Below, in pieces: positions 7,885 to 16,805 of a stretch of 64,000 nucleotides of DNA. Made by a program: the position numbers and the translations under genes. The notes below the pieces were generated by a model. It was given only the letters and a program-made list of their open reading frames with translations. It was not told the origin of the DNA and did not search any database. Every line of letters starts with the position of its first letter. Positions within the stretch are counted from its first letter, which is position 1. The DNA is taken from contig NZ_FMZS01000003.1 of the NCBI RefSeq assembly GCF_900101265.1, positions 310,001 to 374,000 of the forward strand, given 5' to 3'. Origin of the DNA: Massilia sp. PDC64. Its GTDB lineage: Bacteria; Pseudomonadota; Gammaproteobacteria; Burkholderiales; Burkholderiaceae_D.

Positions 7885-10800
7885 ATGATAGGAACGCTCG
7901 TCCAGGCCGTCGCGGCCAACCGGACACGCCTGCGGCGCGCGCGCAACCTGCGTGCCGGCGGGCGCACGCACGTGGCCGCCCGCCCCGTCGCACAGGGCCC
8001 CGCACCGCTGCGCTGGCTCACGGCCGGCTGCGTGCTGCTGGCCCTGGCGGGCGCCGCGCTCATCGTCGTGCACGCGCGCTGGCTGGCGGCCGCAGGGGAG
8101 GCGCCCGCCGGCGACGGCGCTGCCCGGCTGACGGCCGTGCTGCCCGGCGTCGCGTTCACGGTGCCCGCCACGCCGGGCGTCGCGGTGAGCAATCACGACG
8201 GCACGGCACTACTCATCCTGTCCGGCATGCGCGCCGGACCCATGCAGCGCGTCGACCTGTGCGACCAGCTCGCCGACCGCACCCGTCCCGGCCGCCTGCT
8301 GCCGCTGCGGATCGGCTGGTCGTTCGCGGACGCGGCCGCGCTGGCCGCGCCGCGCAACGTGCTGCTGGCCGGGTCTCCCATGCCGCGCGTGCGCGTCGAC
8401 GGCCGCGCCGGCGCGCCGCTGGACGTGCGCTGGGACGGGCAGGCGCAATGGGTCGGGACCCACGCCCAGGTCGCGCCGGACGGAGAGGGCTGGCTGACGT
8501 GGCGCGACGGCGCGCTGCGGCTGCGTCACCGTACGGTCAGCGCGTGTCCGGCGGCCGGCGAACTCCTCGTGCAGCTCTACCGCCCTGCGCCGGCGCCGCG
8601 CGCGCTGGTGGTCGCGCTGCCGGCGCAGGGCGATCCGGTCGAGACGCTGCTGGTGCCGGGCGACTATCGCGTGCCGTCGTCGCCGGCGCCGGCCATGGAA
8701 GACGAGCAGCTGTTCGCCCAGCTGCAGGCCCGCGGCCTCGTGCGCCTGGGCGCGAACGGCCTGGCCGAGCTGGCCCCGCCGGACCTCGCCGCATGGCGCG
8801 CGGCGGGCAAGACGCCGTGGGATGACGTGACCCTCGACGGCGACGCGCTGCGGCTGCTGGAACGGTTGTATCGCCGCGCCGACGGCGACTTCGTGCGCGA
8901 ACAGGTCCGCATCTTCAATTCCGAGCGGCGGCTCCTCGCGTGGCGGTTACCGGCCGGCGCGACGGCATCCTGGCGCGCTGAGGTGCAGCAGGGCGCGGCC
9001 ACGGTGCCCGTGCCGCTGGCCGACGACATGCCGACGGCCAGTGCCCGCCTGTTCGCCCGGCTGCCGCAGGGCTGGGCGCCGTGGCAGCGGATCGGCGCAT
9101 GGCCGGCGGACGGGGGCGCCGCGCGGCTGCATCTGACCGTACCCGCTGGTACGGGCGGCTTCCGGCTCATGCTGGCCGGCCGCCTGCGCCACGTGACCGG
9201 CGCCCGGTTGCGCGGCGAGCCGCAGCCCGCCTGCGACGGCCGCGCGTGCAATGACCCGGACGAGGTGCAGGTGCTCGACCTGTTGCCCGAGTCCCCGGAC
9301 ATCGTGATCGATGCGGAACCGCTGGCGCAGGGCGCGCTGGCCACGCCGGGCGATGCGCGCTACCGCCACCTCGTCGTGCGCGACGGCCGCCTCGCGTGGC
9401 AGGCGCTGGGTCCCGCCACGTCCCGCCCGTCCGCGCCGCTGGCGGACGTGGTTCTGGCCGACCGCAACGGCATCCCACTGTGGCGCGACGGTGCCCCGAC
9501 GGATGAAGCGCGCGCGGCCGGTCTCGCCACGTTGCTGGGCGTGCGTGCGGGCCAGCCGGGCAGTGTCGCCACCTTGCTCGGCCGGGTCCCCGGCGACCGC
9601 CATGCAGCACGGCTGACCGTGGACCTGCGCCTGCAGACGGCCGCGCAGGCCGCGCTCGACTGCATCGCCATGCGCCGTGGCCACTGGGATGGCCGGCAGT
9701 GCAGCGGAGGCGGCGTCGTGCCGGCCGGGCGCCAGGCGGGCGTCGTCCTGCTCGACACGGAGACGGGCGCGATCCTTGCCGCGGCCGGGGCAGGCATGCC
9801 GGCCGTGACGACCGGGAACTGGCGCGAGGCGCGCGACTTCGACCGCGTCGACCCGGCCGCGAGTCCGTTGCGCCTGCCTGCGCTGCAGCACGACGGCGGC
9901 GCCGAGCGGGCGCCCGGGTCGACGTTCAAGATCGTCAGCGCCCTCGGCCTCGAACTGGCCGCACGGTCCGACCGCCAGCTGGACGCCTTGCTGGACGGCC
10001 TGCCGCTGGCGGGCATCAACGCCACCGCCCACGAACGGGGCTTTGCGTTTCGGACGGATGCGTCCACGTATCCCGTCGACGGCCGCGCGCGCATCACGAA
10101 TTTCCGCGACCAGGGCCTGGACCGGCGCGCCCAGGATGGCCGCCTGGGCCTCGCTCAGGCGCTGACCTACAGCCTGAACACGTGGTTCGCGTGGACGGGA
10201 GAACTGTCCGACCGGAGTCTCCTCGGCCGGCCCGACGGCGGCGTGCCGGATCTGCAGCCGCTGGAGCCCGGTGCGCTGGACCCCGTCCGCCCGATCGTCG
10301 CGATGGCGCGCCGGCTCGGCTTCGGGCAGGCGCTGCGGCTGGACGGCGGCCTGCTGCCGGCCGACACCGCGTGGTCGACGTGGGACGCCCTGCAGACGAC
10401 GCCGGCCGCCATCGACCCCGTCCATACGCGCCACGAGCTGCGCCAGATGGCGATCGGCCTGCGCATGCAGGCGACGCCGCTGCAGATGGCGCTCGTCGCC
10501 GGCGCCGTCGGCCAGGGCAGGGCGATCGTGCCGCACCTGCTGGGAGAGCTCGACGGCAGGGCGGCCGCGCCGTCGAACGGGCCGGACCTGGGCGTGCGCC
10601 TGGACCGCATCCGCGCCGGCATGAAGGGTGTCGTCGACGTGGGCACGGCGTCCGGCGCCTTCCGCGCGCCGGCCCTGGCCGGCATCCGGCGCGGCCTGTC
10701 CGGCAAGACGGGGACGGCGCCGGTCGGTGACGGATCGCTCGCCACGGTCTGGTTCACGGGCTGGCTGGAGCCGCACAGTGTGCCGGGGCAGGACCACCGG

Positions 10801-10908
10801 CTGGCCGTCGCCGTCTTCGTCAGCCGCTCGGAAGCGACGGGGGGCGAGCATGCGGCGCCCGTCGCGGCGGCCGTCCTCGGGGCGCTGGCCGGCAGCACGT
10901 CGAAATAG
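7885..10908 (+). CDS. Large penicillin-binding protein with transpeptidase domain
   Basis: The 1007-residue protein has a basic cytoplasmic start, one membrane helix near residues 48-68, a roughly 550-residue beta-rich periplasmic region of unknown type, and a C-terminal penicillin-binding transpeptidase domain. All three active-site motifs are present: Ser679-T-F-Lys682, Ser763-L-Asn765 and Lys941-T-G. It should cross-link peptidoglycan and bind beta-lactams. Family members usually have 550-750 residues, and I do not see the classic class B dimerisation domain. The ATG at 7885 follows a GGGGGGAG site; longer in-frame starts lack one. It is the first gene of the plus-strand part of the kinase/FHA/SEDS cluster and could pair with the SEDS protein at 25585. 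Confidence 0.9.
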   Translation: MIGTLVQAVAANRTRLRRARNLRAGGRTHVAARPVAQGPAPLRWLTAGCVLLALAGAALIVVHARWLAAAGEAPAGDGAARLTAVLPGVAFTVPATPGVAVSNHDGTALLILSGMRAGPMQRVDLCDQLADRTRPGRLLPLRIGWSFADAAALAAPRNVLLAGSPMPRVRVDGRAGAPLDVRWDGQAQWVGTHAQVAPDGEGWLTWRDGALRLRHRTVSACPAAGELLVQLYRPAPAPRALVVALPAQGDPVETLLVPGDYRVPSSPAPAMEDEQLFAQLQARGLVRLGANGLAELAPPDLAAWRAAGKTPWDDVTLDGDALRLLERLYRRADGDFVREQVRIFNSERRLLAWRLPAGATASWRAEVQQGAATVPVPLADDMPTASARLFARLPQGWAPWQRIGAWPADGGAARLHLTVPAGTGGFRLMLAGRLRHVTGARLRGEPQPACDGRACNDPDEVQVLDLLPESPDIVIDAEPLAQGALATPGDARYRHLVVRDGRLAWQALGPATSRPSAPLADVVLADRNGIPLWRDGAPTDEARAAGLATLLGVRAGQPGSVATLLGRVPGDRHAARLTVDLRLQTAAQAALDCIAMRRGHWDGRQCSGGGVVPAGRQAGVVLLDTETGAILAAAGAGMPAVTTGNWREARDFDRVDPAASPLRLPALQHDGGAERAPGSTFKIVSALGLELAARSDRQLDALLDGLPLAGINATAHERGFAFRTDASTYPVDGRARITNFRDQGLDRRAQDGRLGLAQALTYSLNTWFAWTGELSDRSLLGRPDGGVPDLQPLEPGALDPVRPIVAMARRLGFGQALRLDGGLLPADTAWSTWDALQTTPAAIDPVHTRHELRQMAIGLRMQATPLQMALVAGAVGQGRAIVPHLLGELDGRAAAPSNGPDLGVRLDRIRAGMKGVVDVGTASGAFRAPALAGIRRGLSGKTGTAPVGDGSLATVWFTGWLEPHSVPGQDHRLAVAVFVSRSEATGGEHAAPVAAAVLGALAGSTSK

Positions 10909-11005
10909 GGGGTATTTCCCACTCATCTGCGCGCCTACGAGATGTGGTTCTGTGGCATGATCTGTTACGGTCCTGCCATGAGCGACCGAACATCGAAGAG
11001 GATTT

Positions 11006-12232
11006 ATGCGTTTGCCGGGAACCCGGTACCAGGAACCGGGCTGGGAAGAAGTGCGCAAGTTGCTGGGACAGTGCTCGCTCGCCGCGCTGCGCGGCTTCGA
11101 TGCCGCACATCCTGACCTCGACGGCTACGTCGAATCCATGACGGACCAGCTTCTGGCCCAGCGCCACAGCGCCCGCGCCCGGGCGGCCGGCAACGGTTAT
11201 GGCGACACGGTGTACGAGCTGGCGGTGACGCTCGTCGTCGAGCTGAGCGCCCGCCCGGCCGACTGGGACGCCCTGTGCGCCGCACTGGCGGACGGCCCCG
11301 CTGGCGACGCGCTGCTGCGCAAGAAGGTGAACGACATGTACGCCGTGCTGCGCGACCGGGTCGATGCCGACAATTACCAGGCCGCCTGCGGCCGGCCGTG
11401 CAGTCCGAACCGTATGTACGCGTACCGGATGCTGGACACCGCCTATCACGACGTCGCCCGCCTGTTCGCCAACTGGCGCGCGCACCGGGCCCAGGTGGGC
11501 GCGATCCTCGGTCGCGAGATCGCCGACGGCGCCGAGCCCATCGAAGTGCGCCAGCTGCGCACGATCCACGACTGCCGCGCCGAGTGGATCGTGCGCTGGA
11601 GCGCGACGCTGGAGGAATTCGGCGGCGGCCCCGGTCCGCTGCACACGCGCTCGAAGCGCTTCGCCAGCCTGAAGACGAGCCCGGACCGGATCGCCGCCAT
11701 GCTGCGCGAGATCGGCGATTACGAACAGCTGTCGGCCAACCGCGACGAGGACTGGCTGCAGGACCTGGACGACGCGTCCGCCTGGGTGGAGGATTACTGG
11801 CGCGTGCTGCAGGAATCGGAGCATGCGGCCACGCCGGGCCCGGACCGTATCCTGGAAGCGCAGCAGGATGCGCTCGACGTGACGCCGCCGGAACCCGATC
11901 CGGCGCCCGCAGAGGACACGCCGGACCCGCGGCTGGAAACGCTGGCGCTGAGCGTTTCACTGCCCCCCGGCTATGTTGCGCAGGCGCCGGTGGATGGCCT
12001 GCTGGCGGCGGAAGGGCTGCCGGTGGGCCTGGCCGTGTACGCGAAGCTGCTGGGCCCCGACGACGCGTCGTACCCGGACGCCTGGCGCGACCCGGCCACC
12101 AGCGCGCTGCCGACGATGCAGCAGCTGGCGGCGCTGGCCGAGGTGTCGCTGCCCACGTTGCGCAAGCGGCGCGACGCGGCGATCGCCCGGATGACGGCCG
12201 CCTTTGACACGAAGCGAGGAAGCGATGCATAG
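11006..12232 (+). CDS. Unknown protein with sigma-region-4-like C-terminus
   Basis: I do not recognise this 408-residue soluble protein. Most of it is helical and rich in Arg, Ala and acidic residues, with two Cys near the middle (CGRPCSPN). A Pro/Asp-rich linker (about residues 290-315) precedes a last domain whose helix MQQLAALAEVSLPTLRKRRD reads like the helix-turn-helix of sigma factor region 4 or an ECF-type regulator. A GAAGAGG site precedes the ATG. The gene overlaps the next one by eight bases. A DNA-binding or transcription role is only a guess; it may simply be a cluster-specific scaffold. Confidence 0.7.
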   Translation: MRLPGTRYQEPGWEEVRKLLGQCSLAALRGFDAAHPDLDGYVESMTDQLLAQRHSARARAAGNGYGDTVYELAVTLVVELSARPADWDALCAALADGPAGDALLRKKVNDMYAVLRDRVDADNYQAACGRPCSPNRMYAYRMLDTAYHDVARLFANWRAHRAQVGAILGREIADGAEPIEVRQLRTIHDCRAEWIVRWSATLEEFGGGPGPLHTRSKRFASLKTSPDRIAAMLREIGDYEQLSANRDEDWLQDLDDASAWVEDYWRVLQESEHAATPGPDRILEAQQDALDVTPPEPDPAPAEDTPDPRLETLALSVSLPPGYVAQAPVDGLLAAEGLPVGLAVYAKLLGPDDASYPDAWRDPATSALPTMQQLAALAEVSLPTLRKRRDAAIARMTAAFDTKRGSDA

Positions 12233-12788
12233 CAACGAGAACACCGCCCGCGGGCTGCAGGAAGCCCTGCTGCTGGCCCGCCGCAAGGACGGCGACCGGT
12301 TGATGCTGGACGATGCCACGCTGGCCGCCGCGCTGGACGGCAGCCGGCCGCTGACGGCCGGCGAGCGGGCCGCACTGCAGGCGTCGCCGCTGACGGCGCG
12401 CCGGCTGCGGCATCTCGCGCTCGCGCGGCGCACGGCCGCATCGACCGCCTGGCGCGGCAGCCGCGGCGCGCTGCGGGCCGCGAGCACCGGCACGCTCGAC
12501 GCGGTCGTGACGGACGACGGCTGGTGGACGCTGCACTTCGTCCCCGCCGGCGACGGCTGGCGCGCGATCCTGCAACTGGCGCCGCAGGCCCCGTTCGCGG
12601 AAGCGCTGCTCGTCGCGCGCGCGCCGCTGCGCGTCGTGGACGGCGCCGGCGCCGAGCTGCTCACCGGCCAGCTCGATGCGGACGGCGAATGCGAAGCCGC
12701 GTGGCCGTTCGCCGCCGCACCTCATGACCACCTGCAGGCGCATGGCGCCCGTTTCGCCGTCGAACCGCTGGAGGCGGACACACCATGA
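12225..12788 (+). CDS. Unknown cluster protein, N-terminus reminiscent of anti-sigma factors
   Basis: This 187-residue protein has no membrane helix or signal peptide. Residues 25-60 (ALDGSRPLTAGERAAL followed by an Arg-rich helix) resemble the start of anti-sigma factors but lack their His/Cys zinc ligands. The C-terminal 90 residues are beta-rich (WWTLHFVPAGDGWRAIL). The ATG at 12225 was chosen because GCGAGGAA lies just upstream; an earlier ATG at 12204 has no site. It overlaps both neighbours by a few bases, so it is translated as part of the same operon. The function is unknown. Confidence 0.65.
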   Translation: MHSNENTARGLQEALLLARRKDGDRLMLDDATLAAALDGSRPLTAGERAALQASPLTARRLRHLALARRTAASTAWRGSRGALRAASTGTLDAVVTDDGWWTLHFVPAGDGWRAILQLAPQAPFAEALLVARAPLRVVDGAGAELLTGQLDADGECEAAWPFAAAPHDHLQAHGARFAVEPLEADTP

Positions 12789-13810
12789 TCCCATTCTTCA
12801 AGCGCGCCGCGCCCGTCCATGACGCCTGCACCCTCGGCCGCACGGCCGTGGCGCTGCCGCTGTCGCCCGGCTGCGGCGCGCCGCCGGGCTGCCCCGTCGT
12901 CATCGTCGACGCGGACGGCCGCCCGCGCCGCGCCACAACCCCGGCCGGGAAAAAGGTCGAGCTGCGTCCCGGCGAACTCGCCTGGGCATTCCACCCCGGT
13001 CCGTACACGATCGACGTGGTCCCGTACGCCCAGGCGCCCGAGATCGGCCTGCGCACGACGTTCGCCATCGACCCGCAAGACCCCGCGCCCGCCGGCAAGC
13101 GCTTCGACCTGTACCTGGCGGCCGAAGCGGATGGCCGCGTCGACCTGGCCGCGCTGGGAGCGAAAGTGGAAAGTGCCGTGCGCGGCGCGCTGGAGCAGGG
13201 CGCGCTGGACCTGCCGCCGTGCGTGGACATCGACGAGTGGAACGCGTTCCGCCAGGGCCTGAACCGCCTGCTGTACCTGCGCTTCGGCCTCACCGTGGAC
13301 GATTGCGTGCCCGTCGAACTGGAAGGCGTCGACTATGCGGCGCAACTGGCCGCGCGTGCGGTCGGCACGGCTGCACCTGCGCCCGTCGCGGAAAAAGTCG
13401 TGCCGGACCTGGCCGACGCGAAGGCCCTGCGCCGGCTGTTCCTCGAACTGCCTTGCCTGATGTGCGGCCTGCGCCTCGGCGCGCTGCCGAACGGGCAGGA
13501 CCAGTTCCGCCAGCAGCAGGCCCTGCTGCAACGGCTGGACCGCCTGTCCGTCGAGATCACGACGATGCCGGCCCTCGTGCTGGCCGCGCCCGGTCAGCCG
13601 CTCGCGCTGGACGAGCAGCTGCGCCGCATGCGCCACAGCCGCCGCGCCACCGTCGCCCTGGACGAGGCGTGGGCGCTGCTGGCCCGTCTCGAAGGCGCGC
13701 AAGGCGAGCGCCTGGCCGCGCTGTACGACGAGGCCGAGCGCATCGTCGCCAACCTCGAAGCCGATTGCGCCGGCCGGCGCGCGGCGAAGCACGTCGCGGA
13801 GGCAGCATGA
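12785..13810 (+). CDS. Unknown protein, possible divergent SPFH-like domain
   Basis: The 341-residue protein is not identified with certainty. Its first 170 residues (a GxLAWAFHPGPYTIDVVPYA-like stretch, then alternating strands and an amphipathic helix) follow the strand pattern seen in the SPFH domain of the protein encoded at 14838, so it may be a shorter relative. The second half is helical with two conserved-looking Cys (LPCLMCGLRL). There is no signal peptide. It starts inside the end of the preceding gene (ATGA-type overlap) and ends four bases into the Lon-like gene. Possible roles are membrane-associated scaffolding or complex assembly; that is inference. Confidence 0.6.
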   Translation: MIPFFKRAAPVHDACTLGRTAVALPLSPGCGAPPGCPVVIVDADGRPRRATTPAGKKVELRPGELAWAFHPGPYTIDVVPYAQAPEIGLRTTFAIDPQDPAPAGKRFDLYLAAEADGRVDLAALGAKVESAVRGALEQGALDLPPCVDIDEWNAFRQGLNRLLYLRFGLTVDDCVPVELEGVDYAAQLAARAVGTAAPAPVAEKVVPDLADAKALRRLFLELPCLMCGLRLGALPNGQDQFRQQQALLQRLDRLSVEITTMPALVLAAPGQPLALDEQLRRMRHSRRATVALDEAWALLARLEGAQGERLAALYDEAERIVANLEADCAGRRAAKHVAEAA

Positions 13811-14802
13811 ACAGTCCCGCGCAAGCGATCTGCCGCACGCGCCAGCCGGACGGCACGCTGCTCACCGTGACGGCCACGCGGCGCGAGCGCGCGGGCCGCG
13901 CGGACGTCAAGTGCACGGTGCCGGGCGACGCGCAACTGGCGGAACGCCTGCAGCAGGTGGTGCGCCTCGCGCGCCACACGGAAGCGAAGATCGACAGCCG
14001 CGACCAGGTCGTGCTCAGCGTCGACCGCACGCCCGCGGGACGGGACTGCGAACTGGCCTTCGTGCTGGCCGACCGTCTCGTGCGCGGCGTCTGGCACGGG
14101 CGGGGCGACATCGTCGCCAACGGCTGGTCCGATGCGTGGCAACTGGGCCGCGTGGACGGTCACGACGTGGCGGATGCGTCGCCGGACGCGCTGCTGGGCG
14201 GCCCGGACGGCCTGGCGCACCTGGGCCAGCTGGACGGCCATCCGGACCCCGGCGCGCGCGTGTCGAGCGCCCGCGCATGGTTCCCGCTGCACAGCGGCGG
14301 CGACGGCGACGGCCTCGGCTGGGTCGAGGTGAGCGTCCATCCGCTGGAGGGCGAACGAGCGGACGAGGAACAGACGATCGCCGTGCCGGGTGCGGATGCG
14401 GCGCGACAGCTGGCCGTGCGCCAGGCGCTGGCCGGTGCCCGTCACTTCGACGGCCGCGGCCTCGGGCGCTGGCGCACGACGGTCCGCTTTTCCGACACCG
14501 CCTTCGCGGGCCGCTCGTACGAACTGGCCCTCGTGCTGGCCGACCGTATCGCGCGGGGCCGCGAATTCATCCCGCGCGCCCGCCTGCTGGCGACGGGTTG
14601 TTCGGATGCGTGGCATGCGGGCCGCGTGGACGGCGTCGACGGCCTTGCGCCCAAATGCGCGCTGCTGCTGCGCGAAGCCGGGCCGGGCGACCGCATCGTG
14701 CTGCCGCATGCATGGCGCGACGGCTTGCCCGCCGGGTTCGCGGACGACGTCCGTGCGCGCGGCGCGAGCGTGGCGTGCGTGGAGCGGATCGGGATCATTT
14801 GA
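13807..14802 (+). CDS. Protein with two Lon-protease-like (S16) domains in tandem
   Basis: The 331-residue protein is an internal duplication. Both halves contain a L-A-x-V-L-A-D-R helix, an x-A-T/N-G strand and a GRVDG loop, the order found in the Lon proteolytic domain. In the second half Ser237 (AGRSYELALVLAD) and Lys283 (DGLAPK) sit 46 residues apart with an LLATG strand between them, close to the Ser679/Lys722 dyad of E. coli Lon. In the first half Asp80 replaces the Ser and the Lys is lost. There is no ATPase domain. It could be a small peptidase or a binding module derived from one. The ATG at 13807 has GGAGGCAGC before it and overlaps the preceding gene by four bases. Confidence 0.6.
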   Translation: MNSPAQAICRTRQPDGTLLTVTATRRERAGRADVKCTVPGDAQLAERLQQVVRLARHTEAKIDSRDQVVLSVDRTPAGRDCELAFVLADRLVRGVWHGRGDIVANGWSDAWQLGRVDGHDVADASPDALLGGPDGLAHLGQLDGHPDPGARVSSARAWFPLHSGGDGDGLGWVEVSVHPLEGERADEEQTIAVPGADAARQLAVRQALAGARHFDGRGLGRWRTTVRFSDTAFAGRSYELALVLADRIARGREFIPRARLLATGCSDAWHAGRVDGVDGLAPKCALLLREAGPGDRIVLPHAWRDGLPAGFADDVRARGASVACVERIGII

Positions 14803-14837
14803 GGTAGGCTTGCGGCGTGGCCGGGAAGGAGTCGATG

Positions 14838-16805
14838 ATGTTGCGGATGTTCGGATTGGGTGGGGCGAAGTGCCCCCGCTGTTCTCACGGGAATAGCGGG
14901 ACCGACGGCTATTGCGCCGCCTGCGGCCTGATGCTCGGCACGCCGCGCAATGTGCCCGTGCTGGTCGAGAACCGCTGGGTGCCGGGCCCGGACGAACTGG
15001 CGGTGTTCTTCGGCGTGCGCGCGCTGTCCGGCGTGTTCGTCAAGACCCTGCGCGTGCCTGCCACCGCGCGGGCCTACATCCTGCAGGGCGACCAGGCGAC
15101 CGAGGTGCCGCAGGGCGAGTACGAGATCGAAGGTTTTTTCACGCGCCTGAACCACCTGCTGCGCGACCAGCATGCGGAAATCCTCGTCACGAGAAGCAGC
15201 GCGCTGCCCATCGAATTCGAGCTGGACGACCTGGTCAGCGCCGAGCACCTGGCCGTGTCGGCCCGTCTCAGCCTATCCGTGCGGATCGAGAGCGTGCCCG
15301 CGTTCGCGCGCCATTTCATGACGATGCCCGGCACCGTCAAGGCCGACCACCTGCGCGACCTGCTGCAGCAGCCGGTGCGCCAGCTGGCGGGCGAATTCGT
15401 CGCGGCCCGCTCGCTGCGCGAGATGGCGGGCCGGCGCGAGCTGCGCCCCGAACTGGACCAGCACCTGCAGGGTGGTCTTGCCACCCTGCTCGCCGATTAC
15501 GGCCTCGCCATCGTGCGGGTGGAGACGCTGTCCCTGCGCCACGACCGCTTCGACGCCAACCGTTCCCGCGTCGGCAGCCTGTGGCTCGCCGTGGACGAGC
15601 AGCGGGTCAAGGTCGAGCACGCGCGCCAGCTCGACGAACTCTATACGGACGACGAATGGCGCCGCATCGCGCGCGAGGAAAGCGAGGCGCGTCTCGCGCA
15701 CCGGCGCGCGGCACTGCGCCAGGAGGCCAGCATCGAGCGTGCGGAAACGAGCCTGCAGAACGCCGAGCGTGCGCACGCGATCCGCGCACGCGAGATCGAG
15801 CTGTATGGCCGCATCGTGGAGTCCCGCTCGCGCAAGCACGCGATCGAGCGGGGCGCGCAAGACCTCGTCGCGGAACTGGAACACGAACTCGCGCAGAAAC
15901 GGGGCGCGCGCGCGGACCAGGAGACGGAATGGGCGCACCTGCGCGAACTGGCCGCCGTGCGCATGCGCGAAGAGGTGGCGCTGGCGCGCCAGGATGCGGC
16001 GCAGGCGCGCACGGTCGCCGCGCAGCGCTTCACGCACCAGCTGCTGCAACAGCAGATCCGCAACAAGATCGAGCAGGCGCGCGGCATCGAGGATGCGGCC
16101 CGTCAGCGCGCGGAACTGGCGCGCCTGCACGCGGCCGAGGACGACGCGGCACGGCGTGTGCGTGAGGTCGAAGAGCAGGCACATGGGGCGCGGCTGCGGG
16201 CGGCGGAGCGGGAAGAATCCGTCGACGCGGAAGCCGTGCGCCAGCGCGTGGAAGCGCTGCGCCGCGACGGCGCGCAGGCGGACGCGCTGGCCCAGCACGA
16301 AAAGCTGCTCCGCACCATCGAGGCCGATGCGGCGCTGCAGCGGGTCGCGCTGGACGGCGAGGAAGCGCGCGCCGTGCTGCAAGCCGAACTGGTCGCCGCC
16401 GAACGCGCACACGAACTGCGGCGCATGGAGACGCTGGGCGCCGTGGACGACACGACGAAACTGGTGCTGGCCGGCGAAACCAACGCGGCGCTGCTGGCGG
16501 ACGTGCTGAAGGCCCGCACGCAGGCCGGCATGAGCGCGGAGCAGCTGGCGGCGCTGACGTCGTCGCGCCTCGCCGACGAACAGGTCGAACGCGAGCGCGC
16601 GCGGCGCGACGCGGAGCTGGAACGCGAACGGCGCCACCAGCTGGAACTGCTGGCGCTGCAGAACGACGTGAACAAGACGGCGCTGGCCACGCAGGCGCAG
16701 CTGGGCAGTGCGCTGGTCGCGGGGGCGGCCTGCCGCCACGCGGGCGCCCAGGCCGGCGACCGGTTCTGCGGGACGTGCGGCGCGCCGCTGCCGGCGCGGG
16801 GATGA
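14838..16805 (+). CDS. SPFH-domain coiled-coil protein with zinc ribbons at both ends
   Basis: The 655-residue protein opens with a zinc ribbon (CPRCSHGN...CAACG), followed by an SPFH/band-7 domain (about residues 40-240). Next come some 330 residues of Glu/Arg/Ala-rich coiled coil and a terminal CxxC-type ribbon (FCGTCGAPLP, with an upstream Cys and His). This matches the stomatin/prohibitin-like family with zinc ribbons (YdjI-like, once called virion-core-like), whose members assemble on membranes. The ATG at 14838 lies six bases after AAGGAG; the ATG at 14835 and a GTG at 14817 are alternatives. The stop overlaps the start of the kinase gene, so kinase and scaffold are made together. It may organise the cluster proteins at the membrane. 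Confidence 0.8.
   Translation: MLRMFGLGGAKCPRCSHGNSGTDGYCAACGLMLGTPRNVPVLVENRWVPGPDELAVFFGVRALSGVFVKTLRVPATARAYILQGDQATEVPQGEYEIEGFFTRLNHLLRDQHAEILVTRSSALPIEFELDDLVSAEHLAVSARLSLSVRIESVPAFARHFMTMPGTVKADHLRDLLQQPVRQLAGEFVAARSLREMAGRRELRPELDQHLQGGLATLLADYGLAIVRVETLSLRHDRFDANRSRVGSLWLAVDEQRVKVEHARQLDELYTDDEWRRIAREESEARLAHRRAALRQEASIERAETSLQNAERAHAIRAREIELYGRIVESRSRKHAIERGAQDLVAELEHELAQKRGARADQETEWAHLRELAAVRMREEVALARQDAAQARTVAAQRFTHQLLQQQIRNKIEQARGIEDAARQRAELARLHAAEDDAARRVREVEEQAHGARLRAAEREESVDAEAVRQRVEALRRDGAQADALAQHEKLLRTIEADAALQRVALDGEEARAVLQAELVAAERAHELRRMETLGAVDDTTKLVLAGETNAALLADVLKARTQAGMSAEQLAALTSSRLADEQVERERARRDAELERERRHQLELLALQNDVNKTALATQAQLGSALVAGAACRHAGAQAGDRFCGTCGAPLPARG

Noticed and set aside
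8947-11058. 703-codon open frame antisense to the PBP gene
   Set aside because: High-GC coding DNA gives long open antisense frames; no ribosome site, no domain, and the plus-strand gene has intact PBP motifs.
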